Positions 48,241 through 61,298 are shown, counted from the first letter of the stretch. The stretch is 64,000 nucleotides of DNA from Rotaria macrura (GCA_900239685.1 OENT01000654.1:24086-88085); one strand, 5' to 3'. Notes: generated by a model from the sequence alone, not told the origin. Translations and numbers: made by a program.

Positions 48241-50256
48241 TAGTTCCCTTTTGTTCATTCAATGATTTTATTTATTTTCAATCAAACTAAAGAAACTGTC
48301 TCAACATCGAGTGACTTTTGTTTTGTTCGAAGAAATTTTTTACTCTTTTTTAATTATGCGTTCGAGCACGTGTTTTCTTGCCGATAAATGTCAAGACGAA
48401 AACGACATGCAGCAGCGTGAATCCATGACGAAAAACGAAAATCTTCAAAAGAAACATTTCGAAATTCTTTTATATCCATGAAAATAAAGTATGATCGTAA
48501 ATGGCAAAGAGCATTTTAGAATCACATCGAAAAACCAAATAGAAAGCATACAATATTAGGTCGACGGATTTATTAAGGGTCTAGGCTTGTCTGAGATTAG
48601 GTCTCGAATTTTGTTGCATTTGGATATAAGTATGCGTGAGTTTTGGTGACATGTCTGTGCGAATAGAGCTTGGTGGGTTTAGGTGTGGATTTGGATGCCA
48701 ATTTGGTTGTGCGCGACACTAAATTTGTATAAACCGTCACACCTCCCAGCGAGAAATACACACCATTCTTTTTAGACTTTTATGGAAGTCTGTGTTTATT
48801 TTCTACTTATCGTACTGGGCATTCCTGAATATCTTTGCTCGATGAATTTATTCACACTTGTTCATCTGAATAGTCTGAAGACTTCAATCTATTCATCGCC
48901 ATTTATTTCTATACAGAACCCCCTAGAATCTATCGTTACCACCTTATTTTTCTCATTTAATACATTATATTTGCCTTTATCATTCTATCACTTAATCTGA
49001 ACCTCTTCGTCTACTTTTCTAGTATTACTCGTAAACATAAACGCTTGCATCTGTGTTTAAATATTTTGCCTGCGTCTACGTCTCGAAATACTTTTTGCAT
49101 ATCCTACTACTTGCACAAAACCCCTGTTTTACATCGTTAATCATAGCTGATATCCAGTGTCTGATTTCTTTACTTGTTCGTTCATTTCTGCGTGAAATCT
49201 ACGTTCTACACTAGAGGAAAAAACCCTTTTCATATAGAACTGTCTTTCTTGAAGTATCGAAAGCCTACAAAGGTTTCGTAAAAATAGAAGTCATTTTCGA
49301 ACTGATTGTTGACGGAAAGAAAAATCTATTCCCACAGATGCGTTTGGTCTTATTAGAAACTCAGAAAGGTTTCGACTTTTAGAAGAAAAAAAACCTGACA
49401 TCGAAAATCGTATCGCGTCAATTAATATAATTTCAGCGGTTGTTTTTGTAGCATATTTCTTTTTCAGTGTTACTCGAGCTATAACATTTTCATTTGTACG
49501 GCATGAGGCATGAATACTGTCGCCTAGACTTCAGAAATGATTTCAGTTAGACTCAGTTTACAAATAAAGGAATTTAGTCGGATCAATCTGATATCTGATT
49601 GTTCCAAATGTACTGCAGTATTTTATAAAAGAATAGACAACATGCGTTTCGTTCGAAACCTCTTAGTCATCAAAGATTTGGCTGGTACGTGTTAAGAAAT
49701 CCCTTGAATCATGGGAAAAGCTTTTAAAACTTCCAAGAAACTCAGTCGACTCCAAAACATCATAAATATCCTGTAAAATTGTATGACTCATCGAAGATTT
49801 GGTGAGCTTTTGCAAGATTCTAAATGTTTTGAAAAGTAGCTGCTTTTGTGTCATTTAATCAAATCTGCAACCCTTCCTCGTCCCAGCCATCTTCACAATA
49901 GCACTTGCACTTATATCTAGACTGGTAGCCAAATGCACATGGTGAATTTTATCACCTGCATAGCCGTGAGATTTTTTGTTGTTGTTTTTCATGAGATATA
50001 TAACGCTTGAGCAGGAGTGTGGTTATAATATTAATTATAGATACAGAATTCTTACAAGTTGATGAGGAAAAACTTGGAGTCTTTTTTAGAGAGAAGAAAA
50101 ATAATCCAATCTGAAGGCGGCCTGCTATAGATTTTTCAAGAAGCAAGCTTGAAAACACAAACGAATAAAGTTCTTTTTTGGTTTCGTACATTGACTGTGT
50201 AATTCATTTCATCATTTTCACTTTTCTAGTTACCATCAAACGAATTCTTCTGTGTG
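48241..50256. other. No supportable gene
   Basis: Short AT-rich frames only. The 5' flank of the next gene lies here; an acceptor-like TTTTCTAG at 50222-50229 leaves the frame open into its first ATG, so an extra 5' exon is possible. Confidence 0.4.
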
Positions 50257-53200
50257 ATGGAAATGAAACAGATCAGCATTTGGAAATGGACAGACCGTGA
50301 TGAGCCAAGAAAATCTGAACATAAGAATAATAATGATAGTGACGCAAAACAATTTCGATTCAGACGACGAGGATCAAGTTATTCCAAGTAGTTTTCGATA
50401 AATTCTTTTGCTTCATATTTTCAATTTTTACACTCAATTTAAGCTTGCACTGTTGTCCGTACTCGATTAATTTTTGGACCTGGGTCTTGATCGGAGCACT
50501 GCTTGGTGGAATCGTGCTAGCAACCATTCTCTCCATCTATTTTGTTGATTCGAGTAATTATTACATTGTTTTTGAATGCAAATATATATAGATATGATTT
50601 CATGTCTATCAGGTTGATATAGTTATAAATGAGAGATGTCTTATAATGATTTGTGTGCACCCAATTCCCATGAGATTCTAACTGAGAAAAATTAAATGAC
50701 ATTCACTCAAAAAATAGCGTGCCATATGGCGCTTTTCTAAGTTACGATCCTTTTACCCTAATATAAATCCTTGAAAACTCTTCCTCGGCAAAACGTCACG
50801 AAGATTTTTTCCAGTTGTTTGCAAATGGAAAATCTACAAAAATGACTTTTCAAGTGCATTCAATACACCACTACAAAGTGTATGCATATCTTTTTAGATC
50901 TCTGTAGAAATGTGTCTATCATTCTTTATGGCACTTTTTTACATAGTCATGATTCACTCTATCCACTTCTGACTATTAAGCATCATGATTAACCTTTCGT
51001 AGTATTCTATTTTGAGTCTCCTACGCTAGTTTCTACTCCATCATATCTATTTAAAAACCGCTCATTTCTATCCACAAGAACTTATCATTTAACTGCTTTC
51101 ATTTGTGCGTAGAACCTTACTATTCACTAGACTCATTCTGACAACTGGATTCAATCGGATCCGATTGGATTTTATGATGGATTTCTATAAAACCGAGGAA
51201 ACCCTGGCTGCGGAACGACACTCGGATCTTTAGGATTGAAATCCAACCATATTCAGTATAGGGGTCTGACAGACCTCTAATGACGTCATAAGGTACTCAT
51301 TGGCATTCAAATAATAAATCACTATTGTTCTGTCAGATGTGTTGCTCATTCCTCAACCAGGATTCAGATAAAATTTCGTCGGTTGATTGGACCCAATCAG
51401 ATCCGGTCGGGTCCAGTATCGGATTCACTCACCTGAATGTATACTGAACAATGAAGTACTCGTATACTGAGCTTGATATTTTAAAAGTATCCTTCAATAT
51501 GCAGTAGTGGAAGTAGCGTCAATGTAAACCAATACACGAAAGAATGAAGTCACATTATTTGGCTCCCTAATTGGTGAATAGCTATTCTTGCTACTCCTGC
51601 TGCGATGTAAAATATGGGTCCCTTGTGAAATCTTTTCAATACTACACCTATAGAAAGTATTTTCTACGACACGTTTTGGATTGGAAAAACTTTTAATACA
51701 GCTTTTACAAAACTTAGTTGAAAGCGAAATTTCTTAAAGATTCTGTAATACTTCGAAAGATTTCTAAAATATTCAGCGAAATTCATGTTTTCTCAAAGGT
51801 TACAGAATGTAGTTTTTTCCGTTTATCGATTTTGACAGTTTGTCAAGATTTCACAGGAAATTTTTACGAGATTTTTTTGAATTTTTCGGTTTTTTGGTTT
51901 TTGCTAAATTTTTTTAGACTTCCTCTGGATTTTTCGAAGTTTTGGGGATTTTTTTGAGATTTTTTTGAGCTTTCTTACGGTTTTTTAAAGAATTCTCGGA
52001 GTTTTTCAGAATTTTACAAAACGTTGAGATTTGAATTCTGGATTTTCGAGTTTTGCACCCGACAACACTGCGGGTAACTTATAAAATCATGTTCCAGGTA
52101 GTATGAATTTCATTGTGTGAAATAGAATGCAAGACAGTTTTTCGAATACTCGGGAGGAAAGAATAATACACACACACTATGCTTTGACTGTTACGATGAT
52201 AGGATAGAACCATGTATTTTCTTTTACTAGTGAACGATATTTGGAATCATTAACAGAGATAAAAGATCAATTTCAGCCATTTCTCGAAGAAATACAATCA
52301 AATGCTAGTATTTAGGTTTAGAAAAAATAAAAAAGGCTTTAAAAATCAATAATAAATATCAAAAAAAGAATTGATAAGAAAGATTTTAACAACAATCAAG
52401 ACTAAAAAAATAGATAAATGAGAACATAAAGAATGAATACATACAAATGATGAACTATGCAATTTGAGATGGACACTAGTCATCATTTCGCTCCATCATA
52501 ATGAACTCAGAACATTATTCTATACTTCTCCTAATTGCTAGCACTACTTTCTGCAAAAATTTCTATCGAAAAGATTACAATATATATACAGGATATAGAC
52601 AGCCCAGGTGGCCTGATGTTTTTAAGTGGCCTGCCTGCCCTGATCACGGTGTCGGCCTGGCCTACCTGTCATAGCCCAGGCCTAAAAAAACGTGGCCTGT
52701 GGCTGTCACAGGTAGGCAGGGCTAGCGGCCTGGTTGGACCTCTGCTATTTACATTCACATACTTCGAAGAGCAGCAATGCGAGATTTTCAACAGCATGAG
52801 ATAGACAAACTATTGGGATACTTGATAATCACTGTGATAGTCTTACGATTCATCACCCATATCCTATTGAGTTTCTGCCAATCAATTTATTGAATGACAC
52901 CAGCTATAGCTAGCGCTGAAGATCAGTTTAATGCTCTGTTTTGATCAACAGCTCTAGAAATGTCTAATGAAAATCACAAGGAATATAATACAAACTGCTG
53001 TACGTGCGTCAAAGGAAAATAATTGAAACTATTTTTTTGTGTTTTGTCACCAATGTTCGTATTTTCGGGTATTGGTGTGTTGCTTATGCAATCGAAAAAC
53101 CATGTCCCATTAACGCTCGTCGATATCTACCACGAAGTTCACTCTCGTTTCATATGCGGTCCCCTATCCATAATCAAGCATACGGAACGGTCTTCGTGTA

Positions 53201-56200
53201 GTCTTAGTACATTGTCTTCTCAAGTGGGTAAAAGACGGGTTAAATGACTTTTCTTTTTTTCTAGACATGCCGACCCGTCCTGTCGAGCGTTTGTCTCAAA
53301 ATTCACTAGTCCGAATTTCTGACCGTAATACGTACGCATATAATCCGCTTATGATTTCTATGAGAAACGTTGATTGAAAAACAGAAGATCACTTCTAGAG
53401 GAGATCTAAAGTATGTCTAAATCATGAATAAACTGACAATTAAGTTGCCGACCTTATTCACTCCCTACATGTAAATCAGTACTTCCTAATCTAGAACGTT
53501 GAAATCAATACGTCCTAATCTAGTACGTATAATCTTGTGAGTCTAAATCAATAAAGATGAATCTTTATGCCCGTTCAAGGTTACCTAGTCTCAATCTCAC
53601 CTGGAATGCTTCCTGCATGACCTGTAATATTACCAGCATCATCTGGAATGCTATCAGCCCCTCCTGGGATGGTGACATCCCCATCTGAGATGCTAGCAGC
53701 ATCACACGAGTTACTTAAATCAACACCTGAGAAAGATGTACATTAGTCATTCTCATGCTGCACTACATTACTGCAAAAGTAAGATTGCTTCATGTGCACG
53801 TAGACGAGCTCGGTCGCAGCTCCGATGTCGCTGGGCCCTCCCACTCTAGGCACTGAAATAAAGGGTCGGTTAGGTTGCCAAGCATGTTTCCAGAGCATGA
53901 AAGCACATTATTAATAGTTATTTGATTTCTTTTTCTTTCCCACCGCATTTATTTGAGACCTAATTCAAATCGCCAACTAATGTGCATCTCTAATGACGCT
54001 TTTAGCGGGACAAATTAAGTTGAGGGTTGTCCTTTCCCATGAGCACAAAAAGACTTATGGGTACAGGTTTGGAGATACGCATGCCGACTTAGTCGAATTC
54101 GAGGTACTAAATTTCGTCCTTATAGATTAAGACGGTTTGATTTCAACGTACTAGATTAGGACGTATTGATTTTATCGTGCGAGCTTCAAACTCATAGATT
54201 TTGATGCATTGATTCAGATGTAAATATATAGATGTACAGGTTAGGAAGTATAGATGTACAGGTTAGGAAGTATAGATGTATAAACACACGATTCATACCT
54301 ATAGAAAGGACGTAAATGTACAGAAAGCGGAAGGGTGTGAAGTATTTTTTCTATCATTTCCGACTGAAACGATAAACCGGATGGACTCTTCGTACGCTTC
54401 CTGATACTTTCATTGACGATCTTCATAAAACATGATAAGACTAGTCCTTTAATCATAGGAGACCCGTCTGGGACTGGTTTTGAGTTAGTTTATATACAAA
54501 ATTCTATCTAATATGCAGACTAGCCGTGGACGCGGACTTTTTTCAGACAAAGACTAGTCAGGACGGATGATAGGGACGCCCATCCGAAAATGATATAAAA
54601 TTGAAAAAGTAAGGATATCAGAGACGATGCATAGGACTGGCTCTAGTCTAAATGGAAATATATAAGGATGAAGATTAGATTCGAACATGAATACTAGTAT
54701 ATCAGTTACCCACCGTTTGGATCATTGAGCCAGATGATCAAGAGATCAACTTCTACATGTTCATAATCATTCTAAGATGCTACTTGATACAATTTTTCTC
54801 AAAGTTTTATAAGTTCTCATATAAATAAAAAATTTTATTTTACGGAATACGAGATTATTTAGGCAACATTAAACAAAATAAATTTAAAAATTTTTAGATT
54901 TATTAAGAAAGTGTCATTTAATTAGTATAAACTAGCAGCAATTAGTTGCATTAAAAAAGTACGTTATAAATGCGAAAATCAAAAAAACTATTTATATTGA
55001 AAAGAAATTCGATTTTTTCATATTACGGTTTACGTTAGCTTTAAATTCAAATCACTGTCTTCAGTTAGCTATTTATTCAACTTTTCTGAATTTAAATTTA
55101 TTCTTAAATTCAAGATAGAAATTAAATTTTAAAATAAAACAATAAAATTATGATATAAAAAGATTTAAATTATTGTTCAATTTTTTTCATTAAATTTAGT
55201 ACATATAATAATATTTGATTATATAAATTAGCCCTCCTCGCTACTAGATGAATATTGTACTTTATATTTACTGAATTGTTCAAATGCTTCGACATACTCT
55301 TACATTTTCAGCAAATGGAAATATAAAACATAATGAGATTTATCAAGACGGAGATTCAAAAATCATACTATATCTTTGATCTCACTGTTGATTATGTTAC
55401 ACTCTCTGTTTATCGTTCTAGCTATAAAAAGACTTAAAAATACGGGTGACAATCGGCATCATTTAAATATAAAATAAATGTATATCATTGCAATCTGCAA
55501 TCATAATATAGCACATTATGTCTAATTATCAATCTACGAGGGTTTAAGTATAAGATAGGCAATGAAATGATTGTTATTCTACCATCTAGTTCATGTTCTA
55601 AATGCATCTAATGATCGACCGATTGTTTTAAGACATGATACAGATATTGAAAAACTTTTCTATTTATATTCTGCTTCTTTTACTTTCCACTATTGATCAG
55701 TTTAAACGAAAAGGTAGCGCAATTTAGTGCAAACGATGGATCGTTAAGAGTTTTTCAGATTAGTCTAGAATAGGATGGGTGATGCACACTTTAAAAAAAT
55801 TACAAGCCATAACGCGTGCAAACGACGCTTCGGACTAGTCCTGAATACTGTTAAGGACGTTTCAGACTAATCGAAGTCGTTTGACATCGATGGATTTCCC
55901 ATTGTCCAGTGGACGAAGCGGAGTCAATCGGTTGATTAGACGATATAAACTGACGTCCGTCTATCTCATTGTCTTAGTCTGCCGTCAGTTGGCCGTCATG
56001 TTCTGACAACGGCCGGGTGAGATGTTCAAATTCACCTTCCATCGGCTGTTTTTAGTTTCTTAATTAGTCTAGACGGTGTCAAATGACAAAATGGACTAGA
56101 TATGACTGGGTTCAAAGACATTCTGGTCTAGTCAATACATGTTTGAAGGGCATTTGTCCAAACGGTGACTAGTCCTGATTGATGTGCAGCACGTTTCAGA

Positions 56201-58773
56201 CTCAGGGCTGCCAACTGTACCCCATTTTGGGGTATAGTACCCCATTTCGCAATTTTGTACCCCAGAAAACTTGATACCCCATGGGGTATATACCTTATAC
56301 CCCATTTGAGCTTTTAAGTGTGCAGTGTGATTAACGAATCGTCTAATGAAAATAACCTATGTTTCCACTAGAGTTGTCTCATTTCTATAATATAAAAACA
56401 TCTAAAATTAAATTTATTGGCAAAGATCTGACCAGTAGATATTAGCATCCATTTTGTTTAATTTCACCTTAAATTATTCGGTTTTATTTCTACTATTTTC
56501 ACTATGAACAATGAAATAAATTTTACTAAATTTTTCTCTTTTTCTCGTTTCCCATTGTTTTATTACCTTTTCCTATTAAATTTGAGAAATACATAGTTCT
56601 TTTTGTCTCAGAAGTAAATCTAGTTTTAGATTTTCTCCTCAATAGATTCGATGATAATATTCGTTTGGGATTCAAGAAGGGCTATGATATTGAAATTTCT
56701 GATGATTCAGAAGCAGCAACAGGCGAAGAAACTCTTATTTTTCAAGTCAAACTAGCTAAAATAATAAATTAGCTAGTATAATGTTTTTGAGAGCAAACGA
56801 ACAACAAAGCTAATTCAATTATAAAAATAGTGAAATATCGAGTTGCTTTCAACAAAAGAAGTTTAATTTCATTGGATTACTCAATCAAATTCTCCATTTT
56901 AGCGTGAGATATAATGTGCCCAAATGATGTACCCCATTCGGAAAACTAATATACCCCAAAAATACTCCATTTGGACTTTCATAAACCCCGTTTGAAAAAT
57001 AAAAAATGGCAGCCCTGTTCAGACTAGACCTGACGGGTTTCGCGGACATTTTGGACTAGACATGCCGGTCGTCTTCCTTTATCTTTTGCTTACTTGGGTT
57101 CAAAACGTTAAGGAAACTAGAAACGATGAAAACCTGGAGACAATAATAACATACGATATCGTATATATAGTTGTTTCTCGTTGTCATCATGCTTGATCAA
57201 GGATCAACCCCACTGCATCTACATGTCGTCCAGCTTCCCTGACTGAGTAGCAAGAAGTTCACTGATACCACTGTCTAGGGGTGCAACAAATCTTTAATGG
57301 ATTTGGGATTTGTTACCAAATCTCTGAGGTTTGGACTTGGATTTGGTTTTGGTTTTGGTTTCTGAATTTGGGGTATAGTAAGAACTGAGTTCCTAGCTGT
57401 GGATTTCGTCTATATTTGGATCACAGGATTGTTTATATTACTTTTTTCAGCTTAGATTTGGGATTCGGGATTGGTGATACGTTTGGAATTTGGGGTTTGG
57501 ACTTGGACTTGGATTTGGGTTTGGGTCTTAGATTTGGATTTGGACTTGGGATTTGTTTCCGATCTAACATCAGTCAAATTTTGTAGTCGTGCTACATTGA
57601 AACAAAATCTCAATCCCAAATCCAAATCCCAAACACAAATCCTACCCAAACCCTACCCATAATGATACCGACCAAATCCCAAATCCAAATCTAAGATACA
57701 AATCCAAATCCAAACCCAAATCTATACCAAATCTAAACAATTTTATATCAGCCTCTAAGAATTAATACTCTTCTCTCCCTTCTAAGACTTTATATTAAAA
57801 ATTCTCATCAGATTTGGACAATTTAAGACCAACCCCAACCCCAAATCCAAATCCAAATCTCAGTCAAGAACAAATCCAAATCTATTTGCACCAAATCCCA
57901 AGGCCTTGGATTTGTTGCACCCCTATCACTATCACTAATTCAACTTTTGTAGCTCGATGTGAGTTTTCACATGTGGCCAACGTTCTGAATCCACGTGAGG
58001 TTTCACTAGCTCACTTGCAACCTCAAGAGACATCAGTAGTAATGCATTCCCAGTGGTTTGAACTTCTTATGACTGAATGTGTTTATTGGTACACATTTCG
58101 TATGCAGCCACTGGTTTTTTGAGTTAGAAATATTTTGCTATGCGACTAACAGTATTCTGCTTTTGTTTTGAAGACGATAACCCAAGGACGACATTAACAA
58201 CAACGACAGCGACAACAGCGACAACAGCAACAACCACAACGATCACAACAACGACCACAACGACGACAACAACAACGACCTCGACGACGACTTCGACCAC
58301 AACCCCGACAACGACAACAACAACGACCTCGACAACGACTTCGACGACGACCACGACAACAACAACAGAAACGACAACAACGACGACAACAACAACAACC
58401 ACAACGACGACGTCAACAACGACGACTGAAACGACGGCAACAACAACCACGACGACGACGTCAACAACGACGACTGAAACGACGACAACAACAACCACGA
58501 CTACGACGACAACAACGACGACAGAAACAACCACAACAACAACCACGACGACGACGACAACAACGACGACTGAAACGACGACAACAACGACGACCACAAC
58601 AACAACAACAGAAACGACAACAACAACGACGACAGCAACAACTACAACAACAACAACAGAAACGACAACAACCACTACGACAGAAACAACGACCACAACA
58701 ACAACAGAAACGACAACAACGACGACGACAGTAACAACTACAACAACAACCTCAGAAACGACAACATCATCAA
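50257..58773 (+). CDS. Type II membrane protein with mucin-like Thr-rich stalk (3' end outside window)
   Basis: Exons 50257-50387, 50444-50553 and 58174-58773 join in phases 2 and 1. Residues 1-43 are hydrophilic and basic toward the end (KQFRFRRRGSSYS), which would place them in the cytoplasm. After a Cys pair (LHCCPYS) one membrane span follows, FWTWVLIGALLGGIVLATIL. The ectodomain begins YFVDSNDNP and runs into about 190 residues of almost pure Thr, broken by Glu every 7-15 residues and by scattered Ser, Ala and Pro: a dense O-glycosylation stalk. Thr codons alternate ACA, ACG, ACC and ACT, so this is not a simple DNA repeat. The third exon ends at a good donor (A|GTATGC), so further extracellular domains should follow; I found none before the window ends. 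The 7.6-kb intron is filled with mobile elements. The join across it rests on phase and sense only. Confidence 0.62.
51118..51438. repeat. MITE with GGATCCGATCGGATCC-like ends, copy A
   Basis: The ends carry CATTCTGACAACTGGATTC...CGGATCC and, inverted, CAGGTGAGTGAATCCGATAC. Both ends align with those of 62508-62852, in the opposite orientation. No coding content. Confidence 0.6.
52600..52740. repeat. GGCCTG-rich small repeat
   Basis: GC-rich block in AT-rich DNA with many GGCCTG words and an inverted pair GCCTGCCTGCCCTG / AGGTAGGCAGGG. It is probably a small mobile element; ends are not defined. Confidence 0.35.
53455..54275. repeat. Inverted-repeat element with ACGTCCTAATCTAGTACG arms
   Basis: The left arm (53455-53575) holds CTTCCTAATCTAGAACGTT and AATACGTCCTAATCTAGTAC. 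The right arm (54110-54275) holds the inverted versions, ending in a 22-bp tandem repeat with TACAGGTTAGGAAGTA. It lies in the long intron of the mucin-like gene. Confidence 0.5.
53601..53705 (-). repeat. Five 21-bp tandem units, open on the minus strand
   Basis: Five imperfect 21-base units, each starting CTGRRATG on the plus strand. On the minus strand they read as heptads of the type SIPDDAG / NITGHAG / SIPGEIE, in a frame open from an acceptor-like TCTTTCTCAG (about 53730) to a TAA at about 53583. A multiple of three and conserved Ile/Pro/Gly positions hint at coding, but no partner exon was found. Confidence 0.45.
54229..54280. repeat. 22-bp tandem repeat, 2.4 copies
   Basis: TAGATGTACAGGTTAGGAAG plus TA, twice in perfect copies, then a partial third. 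Confidence 0.95.
54435..57070. repeat. Large element with GACTAGTCC subterminal motifs
   Basis: GGACTAGTCC-type words in both orientations cluster at 54438-54640 and again at 55760-56180 plus 57018-57060, around a very AT-rich core (54750-55740) that lacks them. This is the pattern of a non-autonomous element with subterminal transposase sites. A hAT element (56203-57017) is inserted in its right part. Confidence 0.45.
56203..57017. mobile_element. Non-autonomous hAT element, 815 bp, perfect 8-bp target duplication
   Basis: The ends are perfect 11-bp inverted repeats, CAGGGCTGCCA and TGGCAGCCCTG. They are flanked by an exact 8-bp duplication, TTCAGACT, at 56195-56202 and 57018-57025. Inside both ends, GGGGTA / TACCCC words recur (about seven in the first 100 bases, fewer on the right), as expected for subterminal transposase-binding sites. 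No transposase is encoded. The exact duplication suggests a fairly recent insertion. Confidence 0.88.
57276..57925. mobile_element. hAT-type element with GGATTTGG arms, 650 bp
   Basis: The terminal inverted repeats are TAGGGGTGCAACAAAT and ATTTGTTGCACCCCTA. Flanks CCACTGTC and TCACTATC agree at 6 of 8 positions, a worn target duplication. The left half is a G-rich array of GGATTTGG-like words, the right half the complementary CCAAATCC array, so the element could fold into a long imperfect hairpin. Confidence 0.75.
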
Positions 58774-59574
58774 GTATGCTTATGCGCTTTGATTTTTTAA
58801 TGACTGAGACTTAGAGTGAGAATTTCGCAGGTACATGAACTTCATATCAAATCTGATCAGCTGAGGAAATTGAATGTGGTACCGGGCTACGGAACTGATT
58901 TTGGGTTAAATAATTTAATCTAAATTTAGTTAGCTGCATACTAATCAGTAAGAGGTTGTCACATAAGTGGTCTGTCGGAGTCCTGCAACTAATTCAGATG
59001 GATTCTGACTATAGAATGCTATCGTTTTCATCGCCAAGAATTGTATAATAGTCTATTGGACAGAAATTTTGACAGGATTTCGTTGACATTATAGAAATTC
59101 CAATGGGATTTCGTTCATATCTGATAGCTGAAATCATAAACCTGGTCGGAGGGATGGAAAGCGACGACCTTTATTCCAAAACATGCCGTTGCCTGTGTTG
59201 TACATATCCTTTTTTGAAGCGATCATGTGAAGATCTGACATATTTCGCACATCATGTTTTTAAAATTTGACTGTGAAATGTTTTTTAGAAAAATTGAGTT
59301 AAACTCATCAGATTCATCATTTCATGGTTGTAAATTTACTCCGTATGCTTTTCTGCCGATAGCGTTTTGATTGAAGGAGTACAAACCGATATGGTTTACT
59401 TATCGGTTGAAATTCTTGAATTTTTAGTGACTATATTCTGGTGACAAGACAGTTGAGCCTGATTTAAAGAACAATTAAAAAAGCACAAGAAAATAACTTT
59501 ATTTAGTCGAGCTAACATTCACATCTATTATTGAACAGAGCTCTTTCTCTTTTATAATATCATTCTCTTTGTAT
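58774..59574. other. No supportable gene
   Basis: Presumed intron of the mucin-like gene, following the donor at 58774. No convincing next exon. Confidence 0.4.
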
Positions 59575-61298
59575 CAGCGATGGGATCGGTTCGTGTTTTT
59601 CTTCTAACTGAACTGAACCGATTGAATTTTTCAAAATTGCAAACCGATCCGAACTGAGCCGAACCGATTAAAATATATAAAAACGTTTGTCGATTTCCAC
59701 TTTTTTAAAAAGTTATTCCCTTATAACAATTTATTGACGACTTGATTATAATGCTTATGATAGTTCTAAGATTGAATTAGAAAACCAAGCTGCAGACAAT
59801 CTTAAAAACAAGTATTTTTGCTTTTACATTAGAATTATTTTTCAATCGGAAAAGATTTTGTTGTACTTTTAGTGAATAGCCAGTTTCTTTGTTAATGAAG
59901 AACAAATCACTAGATTTTTGTTCATCGTTTAGTGCGAAGAGTGGAATTCGTTGCAGCTAGCAGGTTATTAGTCATTAATGGACATTTTGTGAAAATGTCA
60001 TGTAACCTATGCTTGAGAAATAATTTAAATACGTTACACTTTCCAGCTTTTATTCTTTAATTTTCTAGTATATCACTTCGGATTGAAAAAGCACTTGAAA
60101 ATTGTAACCTAATGATGACGGGAAGTACATCTATTAAAAAGGAAATAGTTATCCTTCAAAATGTTAAGAGTTTTCAAAATTGTAGATTTCATTTCGTTTT
60201 TTTACACCTTGAGAAGTAATAACCATTATGACTGACCGGGTCAAACGGCACAGACCGTTTACTTGATGTAGTTATACGGACCGTAGCATCATTAAAATAG
60301 GGCCGTATACGGCCGTATTTCCAAAGTATAGGGCTCCGTATACGGTACTGTTTCTGGGCACAGTAATAAATGGTCGTATGCTGTGAAAATGCTGTCGTAT
60401 ACGTTCCTATTTTAATGACGCTACGGTCCGTATAACTGCGTCAAGTAAAAGGTCCGTAACGGATATCCGTTTTGATTGACCTGGTTGTCTAAACTTGAAA
60501 AGTTAGAAAGTCTCAGTAAAATTATCCTTTTTGAAAGATTAGTTAGATACTTTTTTCTAACTCTCTTGTTCTATATTAAATATTATATTAAAATTCAAAA
60601 CAGAGAGATATTTAATTAGTGAACTAAAAACTAATCCAAATTGATGATCAATTATTATTTTAAACATATAAGTGCTTCGTGCTAAAATGTTGTCTGCAAA
60701 AGTGTATACTGAGCGATGAACAAAACTATTATTCCCGATTGAAGATTTATGAAGCAGTTGGTTAAATCATAAAAAATGTGCTATACTGTCTTCGAAGTAA
60801 ACTAACTCATCAATCATATTATTTATGTTGTTCAATAATATTGTGAAGCTTTCGATCTTCTTCAAAAAGTCATTATAAGCACTAATTTTACATGAAAGAG
60901 AATTACACATAATACATACAACGATGTTTATTCTTATTTTTATTTTCTGTTCTGTTACGAACATCGTGCTGAGGAAACGAATTTCTCCTCTTCGCAGTGC
61001 AATGTGCAGAAGAGAACGAAATAAAAATTCTTTTAAATATTTTATGTAATTATTTTTAGTCTAAACTTAGTGTTGATAGTGATGATATTTTAAACGCGGT
61101 GGGCAGCTTCACATGAATAAAATAAATAAAATGGATGATGAATTAGTCAACATTTCAATTAGTATATTCATTTACATACCTTCAGATAATATAGATATAC
61201 TTTTCTCATTCACTTTTAGTGGACAGGTTAACAAATATATGAGAAGATATATCTAAAAGAAATCGGTTCGGTTAAAACTCGAGCCGGTCCCATCACTG
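59575..61298. mobile_element. Probable hAT-type element, 1.7 kb, with a nested palindrome
   Basis: The left end CAGCGATGGGATCGGTTCG matches the reverse strand of the right end, CAGTGATGGGACCGGCTCG. AACCGAACCGAT-type words follow inside both ends (GAACTGAACCGATTGAA, CCGAGCCGAACCGATT in variants). No target duplication is recognisable and no transposase is readable. The palindromic element at 60234-60487 lies inside it. Confidence 0.55.
60234..60487. repeat. Long palindromic MITE, copy 1
   Basis: Almost the whole length is an inverted repeat: ATACGGACCGTAGCATCATT and AAAATAGGGCCGTATACGG on the left recur inverted on the right. The centre (TTTCTGGGCACAGTAATAAA) is the only asymmetric part. Copy 2 lies at 61594 with the centre inverted. 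Confidence 0.8.

Noticed and set aside
53004..53247. Hydrophobic frame followed by a GTGGGT donor, considered as an extra exon of the mucin-like gene
   Set aside because: No acceptor in a fitting phase upstream, and it lies amid mobile elements.
58124..58696. Long poly-Val frame on the minus strand
   Set aside because: It is the exact complement of the Thr codons of the plus-strand mucin-like exon, which has fitting splice sites; a 150-residue Val tract is not a plausible protein.
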